Source: Fratercula arctica (Eukaryota; Chordata; Aves; Charadriiformes; Alcidae). Taken from it: a stretch of 64,000 nt of DNA. A model generated the notes under the pieces. The model did no database searches, had not been told where the DNA came from, and saw only the letters and a program-made list of their open reading frames with translations. The stretch's first letter is position 1, and every line of letters starts with the position of its first letter. The stretch spans positions 23,894,135 through 23,958,134 of the forward strand of contig CANTUZ010000012.1 of assembly GCA_947846985.1 (NCBI GenBank), in the 5' to 3' direction. Of this stretch, positions 51,230 to 62,670 are shown one piece after another. A program made the translations under genes and the position numbers.

Positions 51230-53787
51230 CTAGAGCATCAACAGAAAAAGGGAGGGGAAAAAAAACCTTTTCCATAACAGACCACTTTAATACATTATTT
51301 TAGCAAATTTATTTCTAATTTTGTCTTTGACTCATGTGCATATTTAGTCATTTAAAAAAATCAATCTCTAACGTTCGAGAATTACCAATACGTATACCTA
51401 AATAAAGAAGGAAAAAAACCTCTGCATATTTTCAATTGTATTTACAACTTTTTTCATCATATCTGTTGAAACACAAATTCAGTAGCAAGATACAGGGAAA
51501 CACATAATAAATTGTAAAAAAGGGCTGATTTTTTTTTCTGAATTTTGTTAATGTCTTATTTTTAGGATCAAAGATGGAAAAGTAATTTATGCAGCACACT
51601 GCCGAAAAAGCAGTCAACACCATCCAGTATCTGAGAATAAGCAGACGGTAAATAGAGCATATAGTAGAAAACATACGTAAGGCAGCTCAAAAGCAGGACA
51701 TAAGGTGTAAACGTATCATAAGCCTGGGTGCTTATTAGGAGAGAAGAAGCTGCTGCCCCAGTAGTAGGATCTTGCTCTTACCGTTGCACAGCAGAGAAGC
51801 CATTACACAGCAGATTTTAAAGGGTGTTTTTAATGGGTTATACTACCTGAAGTCGCAGGTTGAGATCATTATTGTCCCCTTTACCAGAACATGTACTGTA
51901 CACATTTCACTAAGGCCTTTAAAATGCTCTGAACATGCTTGAGTAATAGTGACAATTTGCTGGGGCTTCCCTGTTTATGGCTAGAGATGAGGAGTGAGCA
52001 GGGGTGGTAATTGGTAAGGTCAGGGATGCTGAGAGCAGCAGTTGGAAAAGGCATTCTGATCTTCACAACTTGCTTTTACAGTACCCCTTCAATATGGTCA
52101 CAAATTTGGAGGGTGGGAGAAAGATACATCTTCTTCCTAAGACATTTTTAATCAGAATCTAAGAATAGCTGCAATCATTATGCTAGCTTCCCAAATGAAT
52201 CTGTGCAGGATACATTCACATCAGTCTTAAAAAAGTTAGTGTAGCAATTAAATAACCTCTTTTCTTGCTGCTAAAAGAAAACTGACAGCATAATCCTTCC
52301 TAGAATTTCCTTTCTTGGGGGGCAGTACCACTTTGCTGGCAGTTTTTCCAAAGACATTTTATTTTTGAGCAGACACACCAAGGTTTTTAGAAGCAACATA
52401 CCGATGTTGCATAGTTACTTCTACTGCACTAGCAGGGACTATTGTAAGAGGATACAGTAAATCAGGAGGGAAACAATGCTGCAACCTTAAGGAGAGATGC
52501 TTATATCTGGGGGTTTTTTGTGGGGTGGGTGGTGGTGTTTTTTTTCGGTTTTTTCATTGGCTGGTTCTGTCCTGCCAGCCAGCAAGCCACAGACACTCTG
52601 GCTAGAGATTTCTTAATTGGTTTTGGGGGGGGGGGTTGTTTGTTTGATTGTTTGTTGGAGGTTTTTTGGTTTTGTTTTTTAATTTTCACCAAAACCAATG
52701 AAGCAAGCCAGCAAAATGGGAAAGAAAAAAAAGGGCCGGGGGGGAGGCAGCACGATAAAAACCAGGGTTATTTTCCTAGACAATTAGCGGCAGCCAGGAT
52801 GAATGGCTTGCCACTAGATGGAAGCAACACTGTGCCATCCCATTTCAGGCATCTCTCCATGGGAGATTATCATGGTGGCGCTCTCTGCATCCACTGCACA
52901 AAACCAGGTGGCAAAAAACGGGAGCCAAAAACCTCATTAGTGAGCTGGTCTGTATTCCAGGCATTCAAGGCAGACAGTCACATAATTTGAGACAGCTGTG
53001 TGACCCAAAACTAACTGAGTCTGTCTTCAGCATCTTCTGTGGACCATACAAATTAGAGTAGGAGATATGACCTATGCCATTGTTGGCTTCTTTCCCCCTT
53101 TCCCCACAAAGGATAGAAAAAATTTCACAATTCCAGCACATGAATGTCACATTTCATGCCGTGAAGCCAAGTGAAGCAGAACTGTACTTCATTTCTGAGG
53201 CTGTGCAGAGGAACACATAATATATTACCTTACACATAAGGCGGTACAGCTATTCTATAAAGCATTTGTTTGTACCACTTGCAGGTGAATGTAGTGTGAC
53301 AGATACTCTACCTCGAGAAAGATACTACTGCTTTCAAAGGTAAAGCCACAGAGATCATATTAAGATGACAGAAAAAAAAAGTCTTGTAAAGATAACTGTC
53401 TTCATCTCACTGGGAAACTACTGACCTTGATTAGAGTCGACTTACAGTAGTAGAAATATTCCTAAATTCTGGAAGTGAAACCAAAATTGTTGAAACACCT
53501 GGTTTTTGTCTCATTATATGACAGCAAAATGATGTAGGAGTAAACTGAAATACGGAAGTTCTATTTCATAAACCCCCCACTTCAGAAGACTACTGAACTT
53601 GTTTCCCAGACTTGAGCAAAGTGCTCAACTATATGCTTGCCCTGACACACTCAAAAAGCTCACAGTGACCTGTGAAAACACGTTTGACCTGCTGTGAAGA
53701 ACTTTATCTCCTCCAGGAAATACAGTTCTGAGCTACCATTTTAACTGCCAACCTAGACATAAATTCTTCATTGCCACGAATACTTAC
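51230..53787 (-). other. VAV3: VAV3 intron
   Basis: About 2.6 kb. Contains a T/G-rich low-complexity segment at about 52510-52680 with a run of eleven Gs near 52625. I see no exon, RNA gene or clear transposon. Confidence 0.85.
52510..52680. repeat. T/G-rich low-complexity tract
   Basis: Alternating T and G runs on the plus strand, similar to the tracts near 1 kb, including one long G run and several GGTTTT units. Open frames across it are compositional artefacts. Confidence 0.8.
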
Positions 53788-53856
53788 CTTCATTGCATCA
53801 AGAGCCAGTTTTAGATTTGCCTTCTCCATGGGATCAGTAGTGTGCTTTACCAGCTC
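53788..53856 (-). CDS. VAV3: VAV3 exon: DH domain
   Basis: A 69-nt, 23-codon, phase-0 exon reading ELVKHTTDPMEKANLKLALD, then AMK. It follows the conserved DH motif of the previous exon and encodes the ELVKHTTDP turn and the start of the last DH helix. Acceptor is tgtccacag; donor is GTAAGTA. Confidence 0.96.
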
Positions 53857-55492
53857 CTGTGGACAGAGCCGTTAAAACTTTTCACCCACTGTCTGTCAAT
53901 TTTCAAATGGAAGTTGTCATTGCTTATCCCCACCCCGCCAAAAAAAAAGAAAAAAAGCCAAAACCAGAACAGACAGCCCAAGAATTCACATTTTTATCCC
54001 CATAGTGAGCAGCCTGTAACTGAGTGGGGACTACTGCAAACAGATAATTGGCAAGTGTTTAAGAATAATTGCTGTGGAGCCTAAATACTGACTTTAGCTG
54101 ATAATGAACCATCATTAGAAACTAATTTGGTCTGTCTAGCACTTAATACTTGCCAATCAGATCATTACTGTATGTGCATGCTGAAAGCACAGGTAAACAC
54201 TTGAGATCATTTGCACATTACTATACAGTGTATCATCCCATTCCAAAGCACGCACTTGTCCGCAGAGAGGGATGTATGCTGGCAATAAAATCTCAGCTAA
54301 ACTGTGCCACTGCTTAAAAGAAGCCACTGTCTCATTATGCCTAAGATAAAGCTGACTCAGAAGACATATATAAATCAAATGTAAATGTTTAAAGAATTTT
54401 TTTAGCCACTTCCCATATGGAAAATAAAGGGGGGGGTTGGTTTTTATGAAGTGAAAAAGTAACCTCTTGGGGAAACAGGTTATTTCTTCTTTATAATTTG
54501 AGAAGAGAATTACACATTTCAGCTAACATAATAACTTGCTAAAATTCTAGGAAATGAAGGAGTAAGTATTTATGTTTCACTTTACAATCCTAACAATTTA
54601 ATGGATTTTTTTTTTCTTTTGAAGTCTATAAACATTTATTTCTTATACAATGTACACTAGTGTCAGACATTAGAGCATAGTGACATATTGTACAGGTTGA
54701 TTATATAATCATGACTCAGATCTCATCAGTTTTTTTAAAAAGCAGTTGTACCATTCATTTTGTTCTCTCCGATTTTCTATTGATCAAAATATTGATGACT
54801 CATTTATAGAAGTATTTCAAAAACTTTAGTATTACAGAACGTGTGTTGCTCTGCCGAGTCAAAATTATGCTTCACATACAAGTAGTATATCTTTTTTAAA
54901 TGACATTTTACAAGCATCAGCAGGGTTGACAGCCTAATATAGTAATATATTTCTTTGCAGCTGAACTAATGAGTCTCCTGGCACAGCTATCAAATTAAAT
55001 TTATAAGACTCTCCACCCTTATTACAGGACTAACTGCAAAAGCTAACGCTTTGTGGGTTATAACAAGAAGCATTTCAAAATAAATATGGCTTTATTGTAA
55101 TTTATGACAGCAAAGCAGCATCTTAAAAGTATACTGTTAAGTATTATCCAGCTTCCTCTTTTGGGGGTTAATGGTTCACATTTCAAGCTACCATGATTAT
55201 AGTTTGGTACTACTAACCATTTTAAACATACCAAGAAAGAAAGGTTCGGATACTGAGGAAACAATTGTGGTTTATTCTTTTTTCCCCAGATATGGTTCAG
55301 CTCTGAGGAACAATCTCTGTAAAAAAACCCGCACTTGACTGGATTTTATTTCGTAACAAATCAGCCTCAAATCTATGGAAATGTCAACCACCTTCCTGTG
55401 ATAAAGACCTTTACCTCTCACTCTTACAATCCACTGATGATAAACAATCATAGTTTTGCTCTCACCCCCCTTAAATTTCAAAAATAAAATAC
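53857..55492 (-). other. VAV3: VAV3 intron
   Basis: About 1.6 kb of AT-rich sequence with short homopolymers only. No gene or transposon was recognised. Confidence 0.87.
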
Positions 55493-55588
55493 CTGGAGCA
55501 GTAGGTGATATTTTAGCACTCTCTGCATTGGAACCACTAAAAGATCTCGCAGTGTAAATTTCCCGTTATTGGCCCTCTTGGAACATTC
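55493..55588 (-). CDS. VAV3: VAV3 exon: DH conserved region 3 (catalytic core)
   Basis: A 96-nt, 32-codon, phase-0 exon reading [20 protein letters not shown], then [12 protein letters not shown]. The segment [17 protein letters not shown] is the most conserved DH helix; it contacts switch regions of Rho-family GTPases and is the strongest signature of a Dbl-family exchange factor here. Acceptor is gaactag; donor is GTATTTTA. Confidence 0.97.
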
Positions 55589-56842
55589 CTAGTTCAAAGC
55601 AGAAGAAAGAATAAGACAAAAGAGTTAGAAAATATAGATATTCCAGTGATATATATGACAATCCAGTGATATAGGGGCCAAGGAACTATATTAAATATCT
55701 TAGCTATTTCAACAGCATGAGAAAGAGTAGAATAAACATCACAAAGACAACAGAAATTAGGCATTTCATTGAACTTAAAAAAAAAAAAAAAAAGATGACA
55801 CTGCCTATAAGCATAGCAAAGATGGCAAATATTACACCTATCTTCAAAAAAGCAAAAAATAATTTTGGAAACTACAGACCCGTCAGTCTCACTTCAGCCC
55901 CTGCAAAAATTATGGAGCAAGTCCTCTTCCAAGCAATTTCTGGGCACATAAAAGAAGGTGACTGGGAATATCCAACATGGATTTACCACAGGTAAATCAA
56001 TGCCTGACCTACTTGACCGCTTTCCACAATGAAATGGCCAGATTTCTGAATGGGTGAGGATAATCCAGGTTGACTTCTAAGGCTTTCAACATCATCTCCA
56101 CAGCATCCTGATCTCCATGGTGGCATGTTATGCTCCAGATGAATGAACTACTAGGCGTATGAAAAACTGGCTAGATGATGAGGCTCAAAAATAGCAGTGA
56201 CTAACGTTTCCTATACTACCTGAAGGACAGTTGCAAGTAGAGCTTCTCAGGGGTCTGTCCAGGGACGCCTCACATTTAATATCTTTAGCAATGGTGTGAA
56301 GGAAAAGACAGAGGACACCCACAGCAAGTCTGTGGGCAACACCAGATTGGAGATGCAGGTGACAATCTTCAGGGCACGTCTAACAGGAGCCTCACACAAA
56401 GGCAACAAGGTGAAAGCTCTGCTGGAAAGAACCACAGGGTCGTGGCAGACAGCAAGCCCTGCCAGGCTGTGGGACCAGGGCTTGTTCAGCCCAGAGGTCC
56501 CCCCCAACCTAAGTCATTCGGCATTTCTGTGTTCTCAGCTGAGATGCCACAATAAACTGAAGGGTATCGCTGATGATCACTTCCCGAAAAAAACCCTAAC
56601 CCTACTGATGTCAATGGCAAGACTCCATTCACTTCAGCGTCAGGGGATGTGTACCACACCAGCTTACATATTCGTTTGATCAGAGGCTCCAAAAAAAAAA
56701 TGACAAGGAAGAGAAACACATTCACATATCATTCCAGCTAGTTTTTCATCATTAAGTTTTTGACTTGGATGAAAGCAGGACATATTCATAGAAAAATGTG
56801 GGGTTTTTTAATATATGTATACATGTTAAAAAATACTGATAC
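55589..56842 (-). other. VAV3: VAV3 intron containing a decayed CR1
   Basis: About 1.25 kb, more than half of it occupied by an old forward-oriented CR1 fragment. An A run of 17 bases (55777-55793) lies just before the CR1 similarity. Confidence 0.87.
55800..56500 (+). mobile_element. Degenerate CR1 LINE fragment (reverse-transcriptase region)
   Basis: The plus-strand frame near 55830-55970 encodes TPIFKKAKNNFGNYRPVSLT, then SAPAKIMEQVLFQAIS, the start of the CR1 reverse-transcriptase domain. Further on, diverged pieces resemble the CR1 segments for 'AFN-IIST-SIL' (about 56085) and 'FNIF' (about 56275). Many stops and frameshifts break it up, so it is older than the copies at 14.55 kb and 27.9 kb. 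The boundaries are approximate. Confidence 0.85.
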
Positions 56843-56942
56843 CTCCAACTTCAATTTAACATCTTCTTTTGTCTTAGAGATGTTGTCTAAGCATGATATC
56901 GCTATCTCCACTTGACTGCAGTACTGTCCATAAATAACCAAT
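56843..56942 (-). CDS. VAV3: VAV3 exon: DH conserved region 2
   Basis: A 100-nt exon. The first base completes an arginine codon and then it reads LVIYGQYCSQVEIAISCLDN, followed by ISKTKEDVKLKLE. It encodes the YGQYCSQ helix of the DH domain. Acceptor is tgatttag; donor is GTATCAGT. Confidence 0.96.
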
Positions 56943-58957
56943 CTAAATCAAAGCAAGAGATAAAGAAAAAAAGGAACATTTGCTTATTTAAGAACAATCT
57001 TTGATCATTTTTCACAAATACATTGTTAACAATCCTCCTTTCAAAAGGAGCAGTGCCTAAATAAGCAGGGATAGGATTTAACAACAGACTTGAATGGGCA
57101 ACATGAACACAAGGAAGACAATACAGAATACAATTTTGATCTGCCTTCAAAATTCTGTAAAATCACTGCGATTTCCTTTAACACTCTCATGTATGTGTTC
57201 TGATAAATACAGGACTCATTAAAAAGCAGCGTAACTGCTGTTTAATAGAACAACAGTCTAGTATTTACAACACTGTAGATTTCCAATTCTGTAACACGGG
57301 CTTAACAGGATTAATTACAGCTATCCTTTAAAGAACTCATAGGTCACTCATCTCCAACAGTTTCTAACAACTTATATCCTGTGAGTTCTCAGATCAAAAT
57401 AATAGCGTATGAAAATTAGAGAAATTTTCAGTATTTGTCAAGGGCAGCAATGCTTCCTGAAGAAGCCTGGTTTTATGACAGGAGTTTCTTGAGTTTGGAG
57501 TGCTTCTTTCTGATAGTGCCATTGCAGAGTGCTGTGTCCTTTCACCTTTTCATATATTCCTTGAGGTGATTCCTTTTGTATGCTTCAAATCCCTTCTTGG
57601 GGGTTCCCATGAGCTTTCCATTGGGGTCTCCTGAATTTCTTTTTCTCTTGCCTAATCTTGACCTTCCCTATTTTTTTTTTTTCCAAATTCTTTTTTCACA
57701 ATTAAAGTGATGATACTGACTTAATGCATAAAACTTCTGATTAGTTTTATCACTACATGGTTGAGACACTGAGTCTACCTCCATCTGTCTCCTTTTTGTA
57801 TAATACAAACTTGAGGTTTCTTCCCAATGTCCTTTGTTCCCTTCTTAGCACACATTTCAGAACTACTTTTGAAATATAAGCATTTTCCAGAACAACTTCT
57901 TGTCCCCTTTCCCTCCTACAGCAGCAGGAATTCTAACAGCCTGGGAAATAACTATGTCCTGCTCCAACATAAAAGCTGAGACAGAGTGTCTCTGAAGGCA
58001 GGACTGTTTATGGGCAGCCTGGGACATCCTACTCCCTCAGAAAACAACTCTCCTGTCTAACGTTTTCTGGATGCTGCTGTCCAGTTTCTCACAAGGCTGT
58101 TATTACTGCAACAATGCTCCTTCCCCATCACCCTCAAGCAAATCCAGTTAGCTCCCACAGGTCTTTCCTGCTCTGGTCCCAAAAGGCACTCATTTTTAAC
58201 CACAACCCAAGGGTTACTTCAAGGTAAGTCAGCACTGTAGCTGCAGTACAACTGTTTTTCAGCTAAGTACCACAGGCATGTAAGTTCATCTATACAGTCC
58301 AACAGCTGTTCAGTGCTGGCAGAAAAACAATCTGAAAAGGTGGATAAAAAAATTGCCAATTAGCCTACAGGGCATGGCATGCTGCCACAGCTATCCTGTT
58401 ATCGGCTTGGCTGTTTTTCACAGTTTGAAGGTAGAGTGTGTTTGCTTTACTGTCACACCTCTGACTGCAGGGTAGGCTAAAACCCTAGTCTCTTCTCTCT
58501 TCTCTTTTGCACCTGCTTTCTCTTCTTTCAAGTTATGACCGCATTTGTTTTCTTTTACCTGGAATAGCCTTAATATATATCCTAGCCTTATTTTGCCCCC
58601 TTCTTCCCCTTTTATAACATTTTATCTGTTAAACAGTACAGGTACATGCTATAAAATACCTGGAATTATTTGCATGAAAAAAAGTGCTGTGCAAAATAAG
58701 CTATTTAAGTTTTGTTCAAAATATAGATGTTACCTGTCTATGTAACAATAATGCTAAATATTGGGAGTAAGAAGAGGGAGGGTTCATATAGCAATAGGTT
58801 ACATTTTGACTTCCAGGCTCAAAAGACCAAATACTAGCTTCATATTGATATCAAATTCAATCCCGTTTCAGAAATATTCATCAAACAAAAAAAAGAAAAG
58901 GTAAAATACTTTACGGAATTTAGATTATCACAATTAGTAAGAGTGCATAAATCTTAC
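56943..58957 (-). other. VAV3: VAV3 intron
   Basis: About 2.0 kb. Pyrimidine-rich plus-strand patches occur at 57.6-58.6 kb. I see no gene or recognised transposon. Confidence 0.85.
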
Positions 58958-59061
58958 CTTTCCTTGTAGTTAATAAAAATTTGATATAGGTTCTGATCAT
59001 TTTTGTTAACAATGGAATCATTGATGTCCTGTGTTAGATTCCTGTGAATTTTCACCAAATC
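58958..59061 (-). CDS. VAV3: VAV3 exon: DH domain
   Basis: A 104-nt exon reading DLVKIHRNLTQDINDSIVNK, then NDQNLYQIFINYKE with the last codon split. It encodes the IHRNL helix and the NDQNLYQIFINYKER segment between the first two DH conserved regions. Acceptor is tttaaag, with a modest polypyrimidine tract; donor is GTAAGAT. Confidence 0.95.
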
Positions 59062-59127
59062 CTTTAAAACAGTAATGAGGAGGGGGAAAGATTTTTAAAA
59101 ACAGAGCAACTTAAAAGCTTTGAATGT

Positions 59128-59150
59128 AAAAAAAAAAAAAAAAAAAAAAA
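59128..59150. repeat. Poly-A run (23 nt)
   Basis: Uninterrupted A homopolymer, T on the coding strand. It lies about 67 bases upstream of the exon at 59061 on that strand, too far away to be its polypyrimidine tract. Confidence 0.9.
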
Positions 59151-60248
59151 TTCTTTCATGTTTGATACATTAATTTCAATAAACTGGAAAACAGATCATT
59201 TGAGAGTAGAACCTAATTTCAAGGTTTAACACATCTTCCATATAGTGCAACAAGAAAAACTAAACTCCAAGAACTACCTATTAGAGACTAATTTATTCTA
59301 GCTTGGAATGTGAACTGTTAATTCATCTTCATTTTATAATGATAATTTTAAAATTAAGCAAGTCAAGTAAACGCTTTAGTGACAAGATAATGATTCATGT
59401 CCCTGAGCTGTGAAAAATTAGTTTTGTACATTACATTAGTCAATTAGTGATGTTCTAGTGCTAAGTTAACTGCAATCATAATGAGTTTCCCAATACAGCA
59501 GGCCACTAATGGCTGAGAGAAAGGCAAGAATATTGTAGAAGGATTTGCTCCCTGAGTATAGTAGCAACCCACCTTACTTCTTCGCTATTATACAAAAAAA
59601 TGTAAGCAACTATAGGAGATTACACCAACCTTAATACTGTATAGATACTGGCAGAGAATTCACAAGAAATTAAGTCAAAACAGGTTAAAAAGTTTTGAAA
59701 TCGGGATAACTGACCACAAGAAGCATACAGACTACTGCAATCAAAAAGAGAGGACTGTTTAAAAAAAGGTCATTGAAGATGGTTTGATGCAGTAAATGTA
59801 CTGCAAAAATAATATGCAATATTGAGTTGTGAAATTATTGAAAACATTTTACTTCACACTGATGAAAACCAGGAGTACACACAAGGTCAATCACATCACA
59901 GGCGAGGGAGCAAAAAACTTAAAACAGATCAAATTCAGTTGCTAGCAATTGCATGGCCGTATCGGAACCTTAAGTTGCAGCAGACAAAGACATTATTCTA
60001 GAAATGCTTCCCGACTAATATATTACAGGAGCACATTTTCTCAGGAGTGTACAGGGACTCAACTAAGCAACACCCCTGAAAAACAGCTTAATGCTAAGGG
60101 GGCAAAATGTCTCTTTGAGCTTCTACCTCCAATTCAAAGTCCAGTTTTAAGTTAAGCTGATGTTAACATCATTGGAAATTAATGAAAGTTCCAACACTTC
60201 GGTATCTGTTACACTTACTTCCATCTCTCCTTCCCTCTGTATGTCCAC

Positions 60249-60415
60249 ATATATGCCTCAATTCAAATGTATGCATAGGTGTCCATACAAATGCATCTAT
60301 ATAAGTGTGTACAAGTATATACATAGACAGATGTACATACAAATGCATATATATGTACATATCTAGACATATATGTACACAGATACACACACAAATATAG
60401 AGCCATACACACATT
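60249..60415. repeat. Degenerate (ATACAT/ATGTAC)-type repeat
   Basis: A stretch rich in 'acatata', 'atgtaca', 'acaaatgcat' and 'acacac' words, consistent with an old, mutated microsatellite. It produces spurious frames rich in Tyr/Ile/Cys/His on both strands. Confidence 0.75.
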
Positions 60416-61509
60416 TTACACAGTAGACCTTTGAAAACTGAGCCCTAATGAAAGTCACTGTCTTTAGAGTGGTAAGTAGTCACTGGGGTGGTTGGTTTGG
60501 GGTTTTTTTTCTTAAAATATATTTTGACATCTGCAGATGATTTTGTCCAGCAAGCATCTTTCAGAATCTATATAAGGAACATAGCATCACTCTAAAGCAC
60601 CGATCCTTCACCACAACCCTTTAACAGAGGCAAATCCACCCTGTTCTGAGAAGACTGCACTTGCTCTCCACATTGCAGTTTGCTGTAGAGCTCTGCGTAA
60701 TGGCTATTTTTAGTTTAAAACAAGCTTCCACTGCCCTCCAGCCTTCCTGCTGAGGAACTGCCGCAGAGACAAGGTCTGAGCGGACAAAGCATTTGCACGT
60801 ATTTTTAGCTTAGACAAGCCCTATATTTCATTTAATGTTTTTGGATGCCTATGAAATGTTACTGCAGTCAGAAATAAGCACTGTCTCGTAAGAGCAGAAT
60901 ACTGAATAATGAAAAGCAAAAAACAACCTAAATGTAACAGGTTACTGCATGTCTTCCTAGTTTCAAGTAAAAGGCTTTGTTCTTTTTACTGCTATTATCT
61001 GATCCCCCTTATATTTCTTTACCGAGCAGTAAGTAGGCTGACCTCTCAAGTTTGTGCTTACTGCACTTTTTATACCCTTGCGTAGTGTTTTGGCTGGCTG
61101 TAGGTCCTTCAATGCATATAAATCAACATACCTGGACAAATGGAGCCTTAGGAAAGAGCTTTACAGTAACTTAGGCAGGGCACATCAGGGCCTTATTTGC
61201 AATGAATTAGAAACATTTATGTAGGACTAAATACAAATTTGTTTTCAAAAGCAAAGGGATCTCTATGGGCAGCTGACATACTTCATGACAAGGAGAAGGT
61301 TAACATATCTGTGGCATTATTTTGGACCAATATTCAAAGAGAAGGAAATTACAGTGACTGAGATTCAGGGTGAAAACTTTAATATCTGGACAAATATGGC
61401 AAGTTGTCAGGTATGACCATCAGTTAATAGCTGTTGTAATTTAGCTTCTGTCAGGATGATGCTGGAACAGCAACTAAAACATTCTTACAAACCAGGTTCC
61501 TGCAAAATT

Positions 61510-61528
61510 AAAAAAAAAAAAAAAAAAA
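61510..61528. repeat. Poly-A run (19 nt)
   Basis: A homopolymer within the intron. No retroposon body was identified next to it. Confidence 0.85.
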
Positions 61529-62392
61529 TCCCCAACACCATCTCCTACAGCCCTGAGAGCCTGTGGGACATGACAGAGATGGCCACAACAGAGGTGATCT
61601 TTTACAGGCAGTAAAGGTTTGATGTGGCCTGTGGGCCACACTCTGGGGACCCGTTTCTTTACGGTGTACCTCATAAAACAACATTCCTTTCATTTATCTG
61701 TGTTGAGAGAGGCTTCAGACCATGTCTGATGTCTTCCTTTAAAGACCGATAAAGACATTTGCTGAATACTTACATAAACTAAAATATATGTAAATTGTCA
61801 TACAATTATGATTAGGCCAAAAATAAATGGAACAAAGTAACAATCCCAGAAACCTTTAAGATTTCAGTCAAATAAAGAGGTCTCCTAGATACTTCACAGA
61901 GGATTTTCTATCCTTTCCAGCACCAGACTACGAATCCAAAACTGTGAGTTATCATAACTTTAAATGTGTTCAATGATGACAGAGCCAGGGTAGATACAAG
62001 GATTTGCAGAGTAGCTATAGAAATCCTCATGAAAACACCACTCAGCATACAGTGGTAGGCAACCTAACAGTCACAACTTTGTACCATCACTAAAATACCA
62101 GCACATATTAAAAGATAAGCCATCTTCTATAAATTATTAGCTTCTAAGGGTGAAAAATACTCCAGTTTACAAATATTCACTGACACGATGATACTATTTC
62201 TCTTATCCTATTCCCTTAAGTAGAAAAAAATGAAGTAGCGTGCACATCTTTTTTTATCAACTACCCTAATATCTACATAAATGCACTCTGCACCATATTT
62301 CAAATAATCATTTTGTGCAGTAACATACAACACAAATATATCAAAACCAGCTATGAACCTTGTATCTGTTCATTAAATATGCAATTACTTAC

Positions 62393-62461
62393 AGGAATGT
62401 TGATGAAAACAGTATCAAACTCTGATGCTGACAGAAACCTTTTCAACGGCACCATAAAAAA
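62393..62461 (-). CDS. VAV3: VAV3 exon: DH domain
   Basis: A 69-nt, phase-0 exon of 23 codons reading FFMVPLKRFLSASEFDTVFI, then NIP. It matches the 'PLKRFL..EFD.VFINIP' stretch that follows the first DH helix in VAV3. Acceptor is ccttgcag; donor is GTAAGTAA. Only a 116-base intron separates it from the upstream exon. Confidence 0.96.
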
Positions 62462-62577
62462 CTGCAAGGAAAAAAGAATTTATATATACATTGACTATGC
62501 CATTATATATGCCATTATATTTTCTAGATTGTTATAACAATGCATAAGAAGTTACAATTCTTTAAGTAGTATCTTAC

Positions 62578-62670
62578 TTTCTCTATCGATTCCAGAGTTT
62601 CAGTGTATTTCTCTTCAGTTTGCTTTATTTCAGAGAGACAACAGCTTCTTATGTCATTTTCAGTATACTT
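62578..62670 (-). CDS. VAV3: VAV3 exon: start of DH domain (conserved region 1)
   Basis: A 93-nt, phase-0 exon of 31 codons reading KYTENDIRSCCLSEIKQTEE, then KYTETLESIEK. The segment SCCLSEIKQTEEKYTETL is the first conserved helix of the DH domain. Its glutamates include the one that contacts the switch I region of Rho-family GTPases in Dbl-family structures. It is the most 5' VAV3 exon visible here. Acceptor is taattgcag; donor is GTAAGAT. Confidence 0.96.

Larger units (their letters stand above)
59062..62392 (-). other. VAV3: VAV3 intron
   Basis: About 3.3 kb. Contains an A run at 59128-59150, a degenerate ATACAT/ATGTAC-rich repeat at about 60249-60415 and an A run at 61510-61528. Nothing else was recognised. 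Confidence 0.85.
20554..62670 (-). other. VAV3: VAV3 gene, central part (13 exons, incomplete at both ends)
   Basis: VAV proteins are cytoplasmic Rho/Rac guanine-nucleotide exchange factors. They act downstream of tyrosine-kinase-linked receptors in lymphoid and other cells. Read on the minus strand, the exons in this span encode DH, then PH, then C1, which is the VAV order. All introns are GT-AG. Exon lengths from 5' to 3' are 93, 69, 104, 100, 96, 69, 87, 86, 133, 110, 102, 101 and 23 nt; phases are consistent throughout and give 391 codons with no stop. The assignment to VAV3 rather than VAV1 or VAV2 rests on my recollection of paralogue-specific stretches such as [20 protein letters not shown] in the PH domain and QGDGEIRITTLDK. 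The N-terminal CH and acidic exons lie beyond 64000, and the SH3-SH2-SH3 exons were not found below 20554. Confidence 0.93.

Noticed and set aside
56592..56604. Interstitial telomere-like 'aaccctaacccta'
   Set aside because: Only two units, inside or beside a decayed CR1; expected by chance and not evidence of a fusion site.
60160..60414. Open frames on both strands rich in Tyr, Ile, Cys and His
   Set aside because: Artefacts of the degenerate ATACAT repeat; the Cys/His content does not form a zinc-finger spacing.
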